Under the pieces are notes generated by a model. It worked only from the letters and a program-made list of their open reading frames with translations. It made no database searches and was not told the DNA's origin. Shown here in pieces: positions 45,730-54,878 of a stretch of 64,000 nt of DNA. Source of the DNA: Coraliomargarita algicola (GTDB lineage Bacteria > Verrucomicrobiota > Verrucomicrobiia > Opitutales > Coraliomargaritaceae); NCBI RefSeq assembly GCF_033878955.1, contig NZ_CP138858.1:806001-870000 (forward strand). Reading direction: 5' to 3'. The translations under genes were made by a program, and so were the position numbers. Position 1 is the stretch's first letter; every line of letters starts with the position of its first letter.

Positions 45730-47826
45730 TTAGTTCGCGTAGTCCTCCATATAATAGCGCCCATCCGATACACCGCGAAAGTCATCGCTACGAAAAGGAG
45801 ACGCTGGTAAGCCTGCATCATCGTAGAGATTACATACCGGATTTTCGGCCCAGGCATAACGCACCGCCACGGGGTCCGTCACCTGCGGCGACCAAACCAC
45901 CACAGTATCTCCTTCGATTCGAGCATGGGCCCAATGCCACTTTTGATCTTTACCACAAATGGCAAAGCCCTGCACTTCGCTCTCGGGCAGCGGAAGCACT
46001 ACAGGAATAGTTTTTGCCTTAGTGAATCGCTCAAAATAACGAACGTCTACTTCCTCAGGCAATGGTTTTGCCACTAAGCCCCCGGCCATGCCATCAAATA
46101 GAACACGAATGCGATCATGCTCAATCTCTATGCCTTGGTAAACTGGGCCAGAATAAGCGATATCTTGCTTGTAGGTTTTTGCCAGTGCCGCACGAGCCAA
46201 GCGCTCACCTTGATCTTTGCGGTTCAGCGGATGAATGTCCTCCGCCAATCCTGTATCAATCAGAACTGCTTGCCCGGTATTCGGCAGTTCCAGTGCCTTG
46301 GCTTGAGCCTCACGAAACTCAGCCCAAGAACTCTCACCGGGCTGGTCTTTGGAATGTTGATAATTCGCCAACTGGCAGAAATAAAAAGGAAAGTCCCCCA
46401 TCCCCCATTGCGAACGCCAATCTTCGATCATAAGTGGAAAGGTCTTTTGATATTGCATGGCTCGGCCGGCATTACTCTCGCCTTGATACCAGATAGCGCC
46501 ACGCATCGCATACGGCACTAAGGGAGCGATCATTCCATTGTATAATCGGCTCGCGACATAATGCACGCTGGGAGGCTTTGAGGGTGCTTTCGGAAGTGCA
46601 GCGCGTGCCTCTCCCGCGACCGGAGCTAATTCAAATTCAACCTTAGCATCCCATTCGCCACTCAGCAGCAGCTTGCGGGGCCCCATGGACATCTCCGACG
46701 GCTTGGCAACCACACCCCCGCGGTCAGCGTGACTGAACATGCGCACAACAAGACTGTGTTTGCCTGGCGCAATTTCGCTTTGCTTACGCAGCCAGAAGGA
46801 TGCCTGCTGAAATGGCATATCTTCGCCCGGTTTAGTTTCTGCCTTGAGTTCGCCATCCCAATAAACCTGATGAAAGTCACCGACTCGGCCCAGTTTGACT
46901 TCGGCCCAACCATCGGCTGAGGGCCCCTCATCCAATTCGACAGTCTTACGAAACCACACCGCGCCATTGGCCGGCATTCCCTGTGGCTGCAGCATACCGG
47001 GTAAAGTTATGGTCGACCAATCCGAGGTATCTAACTCGCTATCTACCCATGCAGGGCGCTCATTGGCAGCGCGATCGGCTCTGCCATACGCTTGCTGCCA
47101 TGCGAGATAGTCTGCAAAAAATGCTTTTTCAGCTGCTGGATAGCCATCGAAGCGCTGCCAGGCGGTCTCTTTTCCTTGCTTAAGATCGGGGTCTGTATCC
47201 AAAGCCTCGGAGCGCGTCCAACTCTCTACCATGGAGCCACCCCAAGCCGAACGAATCAGGCCGACGGGCACGCCCAGGCGATGCTGCACGGACTTACCAA
47301 AGTAGTAAGCAACTCCCCCGAAATTCTCAATCGTCTTTGGCGAAGCCACCAGCCATTGACCTTCCACATCTTCCATCGGATTCGCAGAGGCCTGCTTCTT
47401 GACCTTGAACTCACGTAACATCTCATTGCTCGGCAACGCTTTTTCTGCATCGACATTCAACGAATAAAATAAGCGCAATTCCATATTGGACTGCCCGCTA
47501 CACAACCAAACTTCCCCCAACAATACATCTTCAATAGTCACGGTATTTTGACCAGAAACTTCGACCGTATGTGGGCCATGGTCTAAGCTGCTCAAATCCA
47601 AGTCTAAAGCCCATTTCCCCTGCTGATTGGCAGTGGTCTGCTCGACTCGTTCTCCGATCTGCACACGCACTTCCTCGCCCGCATCGGCCCAGCCCCAGAT
47701 AGGCACGGCTGCGGCACGTTGTAGCACCATGTGATCGGAAAAAATGGCGGGCATCCTGACTTCAGCCCAGCTGCCTGCCGCTAGCGCGCAGCTAGCGAGG
47801 GCAATTGTGAATAGTTTGCACTTCAT
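45730..47826 (-). CDS. Secreted sialate O-acetylesterase-like (SASA) SGNH esterase
   Basis: 698 residues with a signal peptide (LFTIALASCALAAGSWA). The N terminus has RMPAIFSDHMVLQRAAAVPI, typical of the family. The SGNH serine is S113 in GQSNM, and IWYQGESNAG is the second family motif. A jelly-roll insertion (about 250-400) lies between them. Such enzymes remove acetyl groups from sugars, not only sialic acid. Its start overlaps the stop of the GH42-like gene (ATGA), so the two are probably produced in fixed ratio outside the cell. Assignment to the SASA family is firm; the substrate is not. Confidence 0.88.
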   Translation of the reverse strand: MKCKLFTIALASCALAAGSWAEVRMPAIFSDHMVLQRAAAVPIWGWADAGEEVRVQIGERVEQTTANQQGKWALDLDLSSLDHGPHTVEVSGQNTVTIEDVLLGEVWLCSGQSNMELRLFYSLNVDAEKALPSNEMLREFKVKKQASANPMEDVEGQWLVASPKTIENFGGVAYYFGKSVQHRLGVPVGLIRSAWGGSMVESWTRSEALDTDPDLKQGKETAWQRFDGYPAAEKAFFADYLAWQQAYGRADRAANERPAWVDSELDTSDWSTITLPGMLQPQGMPANGAVWFRKTVELDEGPSADGWAEVKLGRVGDFHQVYWDGELKAETKPGEDMPFQQASFWLRKQSEIAPGKHSLVVRMFSHADRGGVVAKPSEMSMGPRKLLLSGEWDAKVEFELAPVAGEARAALPKAPSKPPSVHYVASRLYNGMIAPLVPYAMRGAIWYQGESNAGRAMQYQKTFPLMIEDWRSQWGMGDFPFYFCQLANYQHSKDQPGESSWAEFREAQAKALELPNTGQAVLIDTGLAEDIHPLNRKDQGERLARAALAKTYKQDIAYSGPVYQGIEIEHDRIRVLFDGMAGGLVAKPLPEEVDVRYFERFTKAKTIPVVLPLPESEVQGFAICGKDQKWHWAHARIEGDTVVVWSPQVTDPVAVRYAWAENPVCNLYDDAGLPASPFRSDDFRGVSDGRYYMEDYAN

Positions 47827-50800
47827 GGATAAACCTCTGCTTGGTAAAATTTGAGTTCAATTGATTTCACGTCGCCATTGCCAGCGGACTTCATGGTCGA
47901 GATTTCAATCGTATTGTTTTCACCGAAGCGAATCCATGGAGTCAGATTAATATCCCAAGCTTCTCCGATATTGTGATGATGACGACGCACCCAATTTCCA
48001 TTAATGATCACACCAATCATTCCAGTTTGTGCATCCATCGAGAACATAACCTGCTTACCTTCTAAGTCTTTAGGAATAAAAACCTCACGACGTAGATTCA
48101 ATGCATTGGTATAAGCACCAGGCAGCTCGACTGGTGCCTGATCGCGCAGGACGTCCGCACTCGGAATCCACTGCCCGGCCAAGTCGATAGTCGTTTCGGC
48201 ATCTGGCACATAAGTGAGCCATGCGTTGCCACGCACACCATTCAGCGTGCCTTCACCGCGCCCCTCAATCACAAGTGTATGTGTCGTGCCAGCTTGCAGC
48301 ACTTCCGGAAACAACTCACCACGCAGGCCACGATTACTCCAATCATGAATCAGCTCACCATCCAACCAGATGCGTGCTTCATCCACAAAAGTGGTACGGT
48401 ACCAACTATGTAACCACAGCTCAATACGCCCGGCAGTCCAGTCGGCAGGCACGGTAAACTGCTTACGATACACCGCGTGTTTCACATCCGCATGTGCTGG
48501 TGTGTTCCAAACACGTAGCCCCATCTTTTCCCAATCGCTGTCGTCAAAAGATTTCGTTGACCACTCAGCTGGCATTTCAGTGCCTTCAACTGCACGCCAC
48601 GCCCAGTCTTCTCCCATGGCCAAGGTATTCGGAAACTCAGGTGTTTTAAAATCCACCCCGGTATCTGCACCGCCTCCGCGCCACCAATGACACTGCAAGT
48701 CAAACCACGCCAAGGGGGCGTCCACAAGATCCTTGCGAGGTGTCAAATAAGCACGTGTCTCCAGTGGATTGAATTTTAGATTCGGCACCACAGCTCCCTC
48801 CAACGCGAGCTTTTCACCTGTCATCAAATCGATCACATAGCTAGGCGCTTCCCCGTCCGCGAATTGCAACTGCACTTCCGCAGCATGGTCTTCGCTGCGA
48901 TTCCACATCGTCCACACATCGTAAAGGCCGTTGTTACTCACAAACTGACGCATGAAAACATTGCTATCATCTGTCTGCTGCAACTGAGCTGCAATCGAAC
49001 GCACGCCCTCATGTTCCAACAGGTTGCTGATAAAAGCACTCATTGCGCGTATTTGGCTAGTGCTCTGCGCCAAAGGTGTGCTGATACGATCATTTAGCTT
49101 AGCGCCGTGCCACTTGGTGCCTACGTGGATGATCTTTCCTTTACCAAGTGGACGCAAACCGACAGCAACGGAGCCATCCTCCCACATCACAAGATTTTGC
49201 ACGTCGTCAGCAACTGGCTTGAGGTGTAAGCCGTTGGCCGTGCGTTCGAGCCACTCACCCTGTTCAAATACAGTTTGCCCTGCTGCGAGCTGCACGTTCT
49301 GCCAGGAATCTTGTGTGATCTTACCTTCGTCATCATACTTTTCAGTTGCGATCACTTCGTAGCCAGTGAGTTCACTGATCGACCACACATTAGGCTCACG
49401 TAAGCTGTGACGGCCCGTATGCCCGAAGGTCACGAATGTGCCCCCAGCACGCACATAGGCTTCGATATCCTCTAGCATGTCTGGCGACATCACGGAAGTG
49501 TTGGCATCGATAATCATCTTGTAGCGTGCCGCATGGCCACGGTCAAAATCACCATCGGTAATGGCATCGTGATCATAATGCTCGATCAATCCGACCATCG
49601 AATTCGCACTCCAATAGCCCGTGCTTAGGTTGACATTCGGATCCAAGGTCCATGGGCCACGCCAGTAGAGGGGAATATTAGACGAGTGTAGCAAAGCAAC
49701 GTCTGCGGGCTCGCTATGGTATTGCCCGAAGAGTTGGATCAGTGGCGCGTCGCGCTCAAACTCAGCACGAATATCATCGTGCCACATGACGGCGCCCACG
49801 TGAATAAAGTAGTCGATCCCCTGCACCCCCTCGGTGTGCCAACGGCCAATCAATTGCTTAAACTTCGTTAAATTGTAAGCGGGGCTGCCTGGTTCGAGGG
49901 AAAACGGTAAGCGCGAACTACGCGATAAGGCCGGCAAAAATTGAGAGAAGAAAGCCGACATGTAACCTGTGTTATGGAAACTAGCCCCCATGGGCTCCAT
50001 GACTCCCTTCAAATGATCGACAAAATCGTCCGGATGCATAATCGCAATGTGGCGATTAGGATCTTCTTCCCGAATCATTTCCAAGCCCATCCTGACCGAC
50101 TCTGTACGTGTCCATTGACGCCACTCCCAGAAATCAGCCCACTGCGCATTCAACGACTCTCCCAGCTCTGGATAATTTGCAGGCGGAGTGGATGACAAAT
50201 ACACACGATAGCCCAAGTAACCACTCGGCAACTCCAAGCTAATCTGATTCGTGCCTGCCTGCAATAAGCCCTCCATCGGGATCACCGCACGATGCGGTAC
50301 ACCATTGGCTAATCCTTCACGCAAAACTTCTTGCCCATTCACATGCGCCGCCACATCCAGCTTACTGCTGTAGCTCATATCCCACAGGTAGAGCCACGAT
50401 TTTTCATTCGCCTCCAACCATGCTTGTGGCACTTCAAAGTCACGGCGATACACAGCCAGTTCTTTCGTAGGCAAAAATAGATTACGATCCGTGCCAGGCG
50501 CTTCGATCCCCGCCCAGTCCGAGTCATCATAGTCGACTTGCACCCAATCCGATTCGACGGCTTGATCCTTGCCAGGGAATTTCACTTTCCAAGTGCCGGT
50601 TAAATCAATTGCATCCTTACCCCAACCTGCAAAAGAAGCGACTTCGGGCACATGGATATCTTCCCAAGACGCAAATTCCTTAAGCCAGCTGGCATTCACC
50701 GCATTCAAATCGCTGGCATACTTTTCCTGAAGAAAGGCACGATAGGTGCGATCCGCAGCCGGCCCGTATTCCAAAAAGTAATCGTGCCCTGCATGCGCCA

Positions 50801-51827
50801 ATTCCAGATGAGGCTCCATCCAAGCCACCAGATTTTCGTCATTCGCATATTTCGCGACAGCATCCTGTAAAATACTCAGCAGCCCACGCCGGCCTGCATT
50901 GTCCCCCCAAGCCAAGACACCGATCGCCCCACGGAATGGGTCACCGACTGCTTTAACCGTTCCAAGAAATTGAGGCATTTTCTGAACGGTATCTTCGCGC
51001 CAGCGATCCATCGCCCAATTAGTCATCCCCATGGTGGCCAGCGATGGGTGGATACTTGTCGCCACATTCTTTTCCTTTGCCCAAGCACGTGACCAATCCC
51101 ACCAACCTTCATTTAATTGGCCATCCGCAGAGTCCAACTCCATCATACTAGACCAAAGGGCGACGCCGACTTCTTGCTCCGCCATGTAATCAAACTCCTT
51201 GGTAATATCATAATCCTTTAGATCGACTCCCTCGGGCGTCGTCCATGGACGATAGTAAAACTGAAAACCATGCTGATCCCAACGGTCCAGCCACATCGGC
51301 ACTTTGGCATTAGAACTGGATGCGTAGCGCCCCAGGTCCGAGCCGAAGGCCTGCGTCAACAAATGACGCATCGTGCTCGCATCGGGAGCTGAGAACACAT
51401 ACAAGCGATTTCCCTCGCGCAGCGCAGAAACCGTAAGCAGGTCCGCTAACTGATAGCCCGAGACTGCAACGTCTTCGATCTCCCAGTCGACTGCCAGTAG
51501 CCCCGGCAGCGTTTGTAAATCTGATAAATACTTCGCATGTGTCAGTTCAGCCTTGGCCTCATCCTCACAAATGATCTCAACAACACGTCCTTGTCCATCA
51601 ACCCATTGGCGCGCGGAAACGTTCCCATAACCACGCAACGACTGCGTATCGACAACAGCGGCTTCAGAAAAATTGCGAGCGCTCAAATCAAGCGCGCTCT
51701 TTTGATTCTCTTCGAGGCACGCAGTTTGTGCGAGCGACATGAGCCCCGCGAACAAAAGGCTGGAGCAGCGAACGATGGAAGAGCGTTGAATCTTAGCAGT
51801 AAGTAATTTTTCGAGGAATGAAGACAT
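47823..51827 (-). CDS. Very large GH42-like glycosidase with inserted galactose-binding domains
   Basis: 1334 residues from ATG at 51827. The N terminus has a basic stretch and a hydrophobic segment (SSLLFAGLMSLAQTAC), probably a signal peptide. A barrel-like region (FDYMAEQEVGVALWSSMMEL, VLAWGDNAGRRG, YGPAADRTYRAFLQEKYA) includes a segment like GH42 enzymes. A GH2-like sugar-binding jelly roll is inserted (IDLTGTWKVKFPG, SDWAGIEAPGTDRN), then more barrel, a GATase-like region (YKMIIDANTSVMSPDMLEDI, GGTFVTFGHTG), and two further jelly rolls at the C terminus. The exact family is uncertain. It is the second gene after the PEP-CTERM repeat protein. Confidence 0.65.
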   Translation of the reverse strand: MSSFLEKLLTAKIQRSSIVRCSSLLFAGLMSLAQTACLEENQKSALDLSARNFSEAAVVDTQSLRGYGNVSARQWVDGQGRVVEIICEDEAKAELTHAKYLSDLQTLPGLLAVDWEIEDVAVSGYQLADLLTVSALREGNRLYVFSAPDASTMRHLLTQAFGSDLGRYASSSNAKVPMWLDRWDQHGFQFYYRPWTTPEGVDLKDYDITKEFDYMAEQEVGVALWSSMMELDSADGQLNEGWWDWSRAWAKEKNVATSIHPSLATMGMTNWAMDRWREDTVQKMPQFLGTVKAVGDPFRGAIGVLAWGDNAGRRGLLSILQDAVAKYANDENLVAWMEPHLELAHAGHDYFLEYGPAADRTYRAFLQEKYASDLNAVNASWLKEFASWEDIHVPEVASFAGWGKDAIDLTGTWKVKFPGKDQAVESDWVQVDYDDSDWAGIEAPGTDRNLFLPTKELAVYRRDFEVPQAWLEANEKSWLYLWDMSYSSKLDVAAHVNGQEVLREGLANGVPHRAVIPMEGLLQAGTNQISLELPSGYLGYRVYLSSTPPANYPELGESLNAQWADFWEWRQWTRTESVRMGLEMIREEDPNRHIAIMHPDDFVDHLKGVMEPMGASFHNTGYMSAFFSQFLPALSRSSRLPFSLEPGSPAYNLTKFKQLIGRWHTEGVQGIDYFIHVGAVMWHDDIRAEFERDAPLIQLFGQYHSEPADVALLHSSNIPLYWRGPWTLDPNVNLSTGYWSANSMVGLIEHYDHDAITDGDFDRGHAARYKMIIDANTSVMSPDMLEDIEAYVRAGGTFVTFGHTGRHSLREPNVWSISELTGYEVIATEKYDDEGKITQDSWQNVQLAAGQTVFEQGEWLERTANGLHLKPVADDVQNLVMWEDGSVAVGLRPLGKGKIIHVGTKWHGAKLNDRISTPLAQSTSQIRAMSAFISNLLEHEGVRSIAAQLQQTDDSNVFMRQFVSNNGLYDVWTMWNRSEDHAAEVQLQFADGEAPSYVIDLMTGEKLALEGAVVPNLKFNPLETRAYLTPRKDLVDAPLAWFDLQCHWWRGGGADTGVDFKTPEFPNTLAMGEDWAWRAVEGTEMPAEWSTKSFDDSDWEKMGLRVWNTPAHADVKHAVYRKQFTVPADWTAGRIELWLHSWYRTTFVDEARIWLDGELIHDWSNRGLRGELFPEVLQAGTTHTLVIEGRGEGTLNGVRGNAWLTYVPDAETTIDLAGQWIPSADVLRDQAPVELPGAYTNALNLRREVFIPKDLEGKQVMFSMDAQTGMIGVIINGNWVRRHHHNIGEAWDINLTPWIRFGENNTIEISTMKSAGNGDVKSIELKFYQAEVYP

Positions 51828-51919
51828 GGTAATAAAAGTAAACTGGCACAGCAAGGCCATGCCTCCCAATCCATGAGGATTGGGAGGCCGACAAAAATGA
51901 GGAAAAAGGGAGTCAGTCC

Positions 51920-53659
51920 TTACTTGTTAGACTCCCGGCGTGCACGGCGCATCATAGCAAGCATGCCCACCAGTCCAGCAGCAGCTAAACCACTGACAGA
52001 GGGTTCTGGAATCGCAGCAAATTGAACAGTCAAAGAGTTACCTGCTGCATCCCAAATATAACCATCGCCGCTGCCGTATGAGCTATCGAGCTCATAGCCC
52101 GCAGGACCGTTGAAGACAAAGCTGGCACCGTTATCGGTCCATGTGCCGTCGCCTTCAAAGAGTGAGTAGACCACGCCCGTTTCCACCGTGCTCAAGTTAC
52201 TGAAATCAAAGGTCAGGACGCCGTTAATAGCCACTGCCGCAGAACCGAAGTCGATCACATCCACCGACGTACCACTGATATCATGGGCGAAGGTTGCACC
52301 GCTATTCGCAGTGAAGCCACCACTCATAGTGAAGGTGCCAACAGCACCTGTATCGCCGGCAGCGAAACGGCTGCCGGCTGCATCGGCCGTGACGGATCCA
52401 GTTACAAAACCTGTGCCCCCGAGCGTAGCACCCGCTGCAACACTCACTGCTCCAGTGCCAGTTGCGGAATTACTAGTATTCATCGCTAAGAGCGTTCCTG
52501 CACTTACAGTGGTGCCTCCATCGTAATCGTTACCCGTAGCGCGAGTGAAGCGAACCACCCCGGCACCAATTTTTTCGACGGCACCAGATGTTCCACCATC
52601 GTCAGAAATCTGACCACTGAAATCAACACGTCCACCACTGGCAGCCGTGACTTGGACATTATGCTGATACGTGGCATTGATGTAGAGGTCAATCTTACCA
52701 GAAAACTCTGAATTATCAGCACTGCCGCCACCGACCACTTTGGTCGAACCGGTATTACCAGCCATTTGGATTGTATTATCTACGGCAATCGCGGCATTCG
52801 TCAGCAATTGTACGGTATCGCTAGCAGCAGAGCTGTTTCCTAGTCGAACTGTTCCGATGCCTAGCGCCGTAGCATGTTCTACATAGACATTTCCACGAGT
52901 TAGGTCGGCACTATTCCCTCCCCCTAAACCAGAATTATCACCTGTGATATAGTAATTAGCTCCATTGACACCAGCATAGCCGACACGAAGTGCAGTCGTT
53001 TCCGTACCACTTGTTGTCGTCGAACCGCTATAAATAATACTCCCTCCGACATTCTGTTGAGAGAAACCAAGCCATTTTGCTTGCGTCCTATTCGATGCAC
53101 TAAAATCAAAGTCACCACTCAATTCCAAAGTATTATCCGTGCTGTTGTTTACAGTGAGCTCACCATTCCCATTGGTACGAATACTATAATCAAGTATAAA
53201 GTCTGAGCCGATGACGACGTCATCAGAACCTGCTGAGAAATCGATAACAGGAACAGAGCTATTATTAAAATCGGCCGTATAAGCAATCGTCCCACCGATA
53301 AGTGTATAACCTCCCGATGTGAAAGATAAACCATCTTTTCCAGATCGTCCCCCAACAGCCACAGTACCGTCAACCGTCACGCTACCACCAGTCCCACCAA
53401 AGACAGCGTAATCGCCCGCCGTCCAAGTGCTCGTGGCATTCGTACCTCCGCTGGCATCATTCCAGTTGGCAGTAGTGCCCGGGTCCCAAGTTCCGGAACC
53501 ACCGATCCCGGCAGTGTCCCCATTGGCATCCCAGTAGGCAGTAGATTGAGCTGACAGAGTCGCGCCAGCCATAACAAGACCAGTGGCCAAGCCAGTGGCA
53601 GTGCGCAAATGCGGCATTTTCATTGTAGTGTTCGGTAGGTTCATGTGGTTATCTTTCAT
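51920..53659 (-). CDS. PEP-CTERM protein with autotransporter-associated beta-strand repeats
   Basis: 579 residues. The signal region spans about 15-40 (TGLATGLVMAGATLSAQ), then AYWDANGDTAGIGGSGTWD, the usual start of autotransporter-associated repeat proteins. Next are Gly/Ser/Thr-rich beta-helix-like repeats, with a clear copy at VEKIGAGVVRFTRATGNDYD plus GGTTVSAGTLLAMNTS and GAVSVAAGATLGGTG. The C terminus is a PEP-CTERM tail (IPEPSVSGLA, helix, RRARRESNK). It is probably a surface-exposed protein sorted by an exosortase. It follows the regulator at 53678 by 18 bp, so the regulator and this surface protein are probably co-expressed. Confidence 0.85.
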   Translation of the reverse strand: MKDNHMNLPNTTMKMPHLRTATGLATGLVMAGATLSAQSTAYWDANGDTAGIGGSGTWDPGTTANWNDASGGTNATSTWTAGDYAVFGGTGGSVTVDGTVAVGGRSGKDGLSFTSGGYTLIGGTIAYTADFNNSSVPVIDFSAGSDDVVIGSDFILDYSIRTNGNGELTVNNSTDNTLELSGDFDFSASNRTQAKWLGFSQQNVGGSIIYSGSTTTSGTETTALRVGYAGVNGANYYITGDNSGLGGGNSADLTRGNVYVEHATALGIGTVRLGNSSAASDTVQLLTNAAIAVDNTIQMAGNTGSTKVVGGGSADNSEFSGKIDLYINATYQHNVQVTAASGGRVDFSGQISDDGGTSGAVEKIGAGVVRFTRATGNDYDGGTTVSAGTLLAMNTSNSATGTGAVSVAAGATLGGTGFVTGSVTADAAGSRFAAGDTGAVGTFTMSGGFTANSGATFAHDISGTSVDVIDFGSAAVAINGVLTFDFSNLSTVETGVVYSLFEGDGTWTDNGASFVFNGPAGYELDSSYGSGDGYIWDAAGNSLTVQFAAIPEPSVSGLAAAGLVGMLAMMRRARRESNK

Positions 53660-53677
53660 TGGGGTTATTGTCTATTA

Positions 53678-54787
53678 TTACTGAAGAAATTCTCCGGGGT
53701 GCTCCGTAAAATGGAATGGCAGTATCCTCTTCGAACAGGACTCGCCCATGATCTGTCGCTCTAACTGTTCAATCAAAGCCTGCGCATAAGCATGCTCACT
53801 GGTAATCGCCTGAAAGGATGGAAAGGGGCAGAGGTAGTCGTGCATCGCATTGCGATGAAAGGCGACCTTCAGCGTCTCAGGAACCGAAACACTCAGCTCC
53901 AACATCGCAGTGATCGCGCCCTCAACTACATTATCCGGTTCAACTATCAGGCCATCCGGCCGAGACTGCTGCTGCCAAAGTCGATGAAATTGTTGATACC
54001 CAAAACGCACCAAATCAGAACCACTTAAACCTTCTTCACCCTTGGGAATGCGAATCCAGTCATCCTCGACACGCAGGTTATGATGGGCCGCCGCATCGAC
54101 AAAGGCAGAATAGTAATCCTGATAGGCAGCCACCATTCTATGAACCGTGATCAACCCGACAGTCTGGCAGCCCTGCTCGGCCAAATTGTGCATCACCTGA
54201 TCGAACATTAGGCTGGTATCCCCACCTACTGCATAGGGAACATTGCTGGGGGTAATCGCAGATAAAGGCAGCGAAAGCGCCTTTGCCCATTTCAGGATGT
54301 GATCGTCGCAGTCTAGTAAAATCAGACCTTGTATTTCCTTACGCTCAGCGGCCAGCTCAACATCATGCCACATGCTCCCACGCTGATCCTTCAGGCGGGA
54401 ATCGGTAAAGACCCGGACCGTAACATCCATCTCCTGAAGAATACTCTGTATTTCAACTAAAACACGACGCACAAACCACTTACTGGAATGTGCCATTGAC
54501 TCCAAACTCATGTACAGCCCGACATTTCTCAGAGCGACCAATTCCTCTGCCACGAAGGTGCCCTTACCATGACGGCGTATTAGCAAACGGTCTTCAACCA
54601 ACTCAGCCAAAGCGGAATGTACCACCGTCGGCGTCACTCCCCAAAGCGCGGACAACTTACGCGTCGAAGGAATTTCGACCCCAGGCTCCAACTCGCCGGA
54701 CTCAATAGCCGCCTTCAAATGCTCGCGAATACGCACTTTGGGTAGATCCGAATTTCGGATCGTTAACTGGGATAAGACATCATTCAT
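53678..54787 (-). CDS. GntR/LacI-hybrid transcription regulator, candidate master of the 39651-58255 region
   Basis: 369 residues from ATG at 54787; an in-frame TTG precedes it. A GntR winged helix lies at about 15-85 (IREHLKAAIESGELEPGVEI, PSTRKLSALWGVTPTVVHSA, RRHGKGTFVAEE). A LacI-type sensor follows (LIRRHGK, GLILLDCDDHILKWA, TVGLITVHRM, PDGLIVEPDNVVEGAITAML). Four 9-bp AACAG repeats lie 55 bp upstream, and a second array lies upstream of the 58043 gene. It is a close paralogue of the 28406 regulator (shared C-terminal HRNAMHDYLCPFP-like stretch). The six genes downstream to 39651 run on the same strand with small gaps and may be one long message. Confidence 0.85.
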   Translation of the reverse strand: MNDVLSQLTIRNSDLPKVRIREHLKAAIESGELEPGVEIPSTRKLSALWGVTPTVVHSALAELVEDRLLIRRHGKGTFVAEELVALRNVGLYMSLESMAHSSKWFVRRVLVEIQSILQEMDVTVRVFTDSRLKDQRGSMWHDVELAAERKEIQGLILLDCDDHILKWAKALSLPLSAITPSNVPYAVGGDTSLMFDQVMHNLAEQGCQTVGLITVHRMVAAYQDYYSAFVDAAAHHNLRVEDDWIRIPKGEEGLSGSDLVRFGYQQFHRLWQQQSRPDGLIVEPDNVVEGAITAMLELSVSVPETLKVAFHRNAMHDYLCPFPSFQAITSEHAYAQALIEQLERQIMGESCSKRILPFHFTEHPGEFLQ

Positions 54788-54803
54788 CAATGCTGAGAAG
54801 GCT

Positions 54804-54832
54804 AATCATGCTCGTGCAATCCGGCTCGTCAA
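54804..54832 (-). promoter_or_regulatory. Candidate sigma-70 promoter of the 54787 regulator
   Basis: On the minus strand, TTGACG (54832-54827) and ATGATT (54809-54804) are separated by 17 bp. The AACAG array begins 10 bp upstream of the -35 box. Confidence 0.45.
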
Positions 54833-54842
54833 GTTAAATAAA

Positions 54843-54878
54843 AACAGTTTGAACAGTTGCAACAGATAGAACAGTTCA
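54843..54878. promoter_or_regulatory. Four 9-bp AACAG direct repeats, array 1
   Basis: AACAG starts at 54843, 54852, 54861 and 54870, an exact 9-bp period. The units are AACAGTTTG, AACAGTTGC, AACAGATAG and AACAGTTCA. The last unit overlaps the stop codon of the 56174-54876 gene. It lies just upstream of the candidate -35 box of the regulator gene, a position typical for an activator. Confidence 0.65.
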
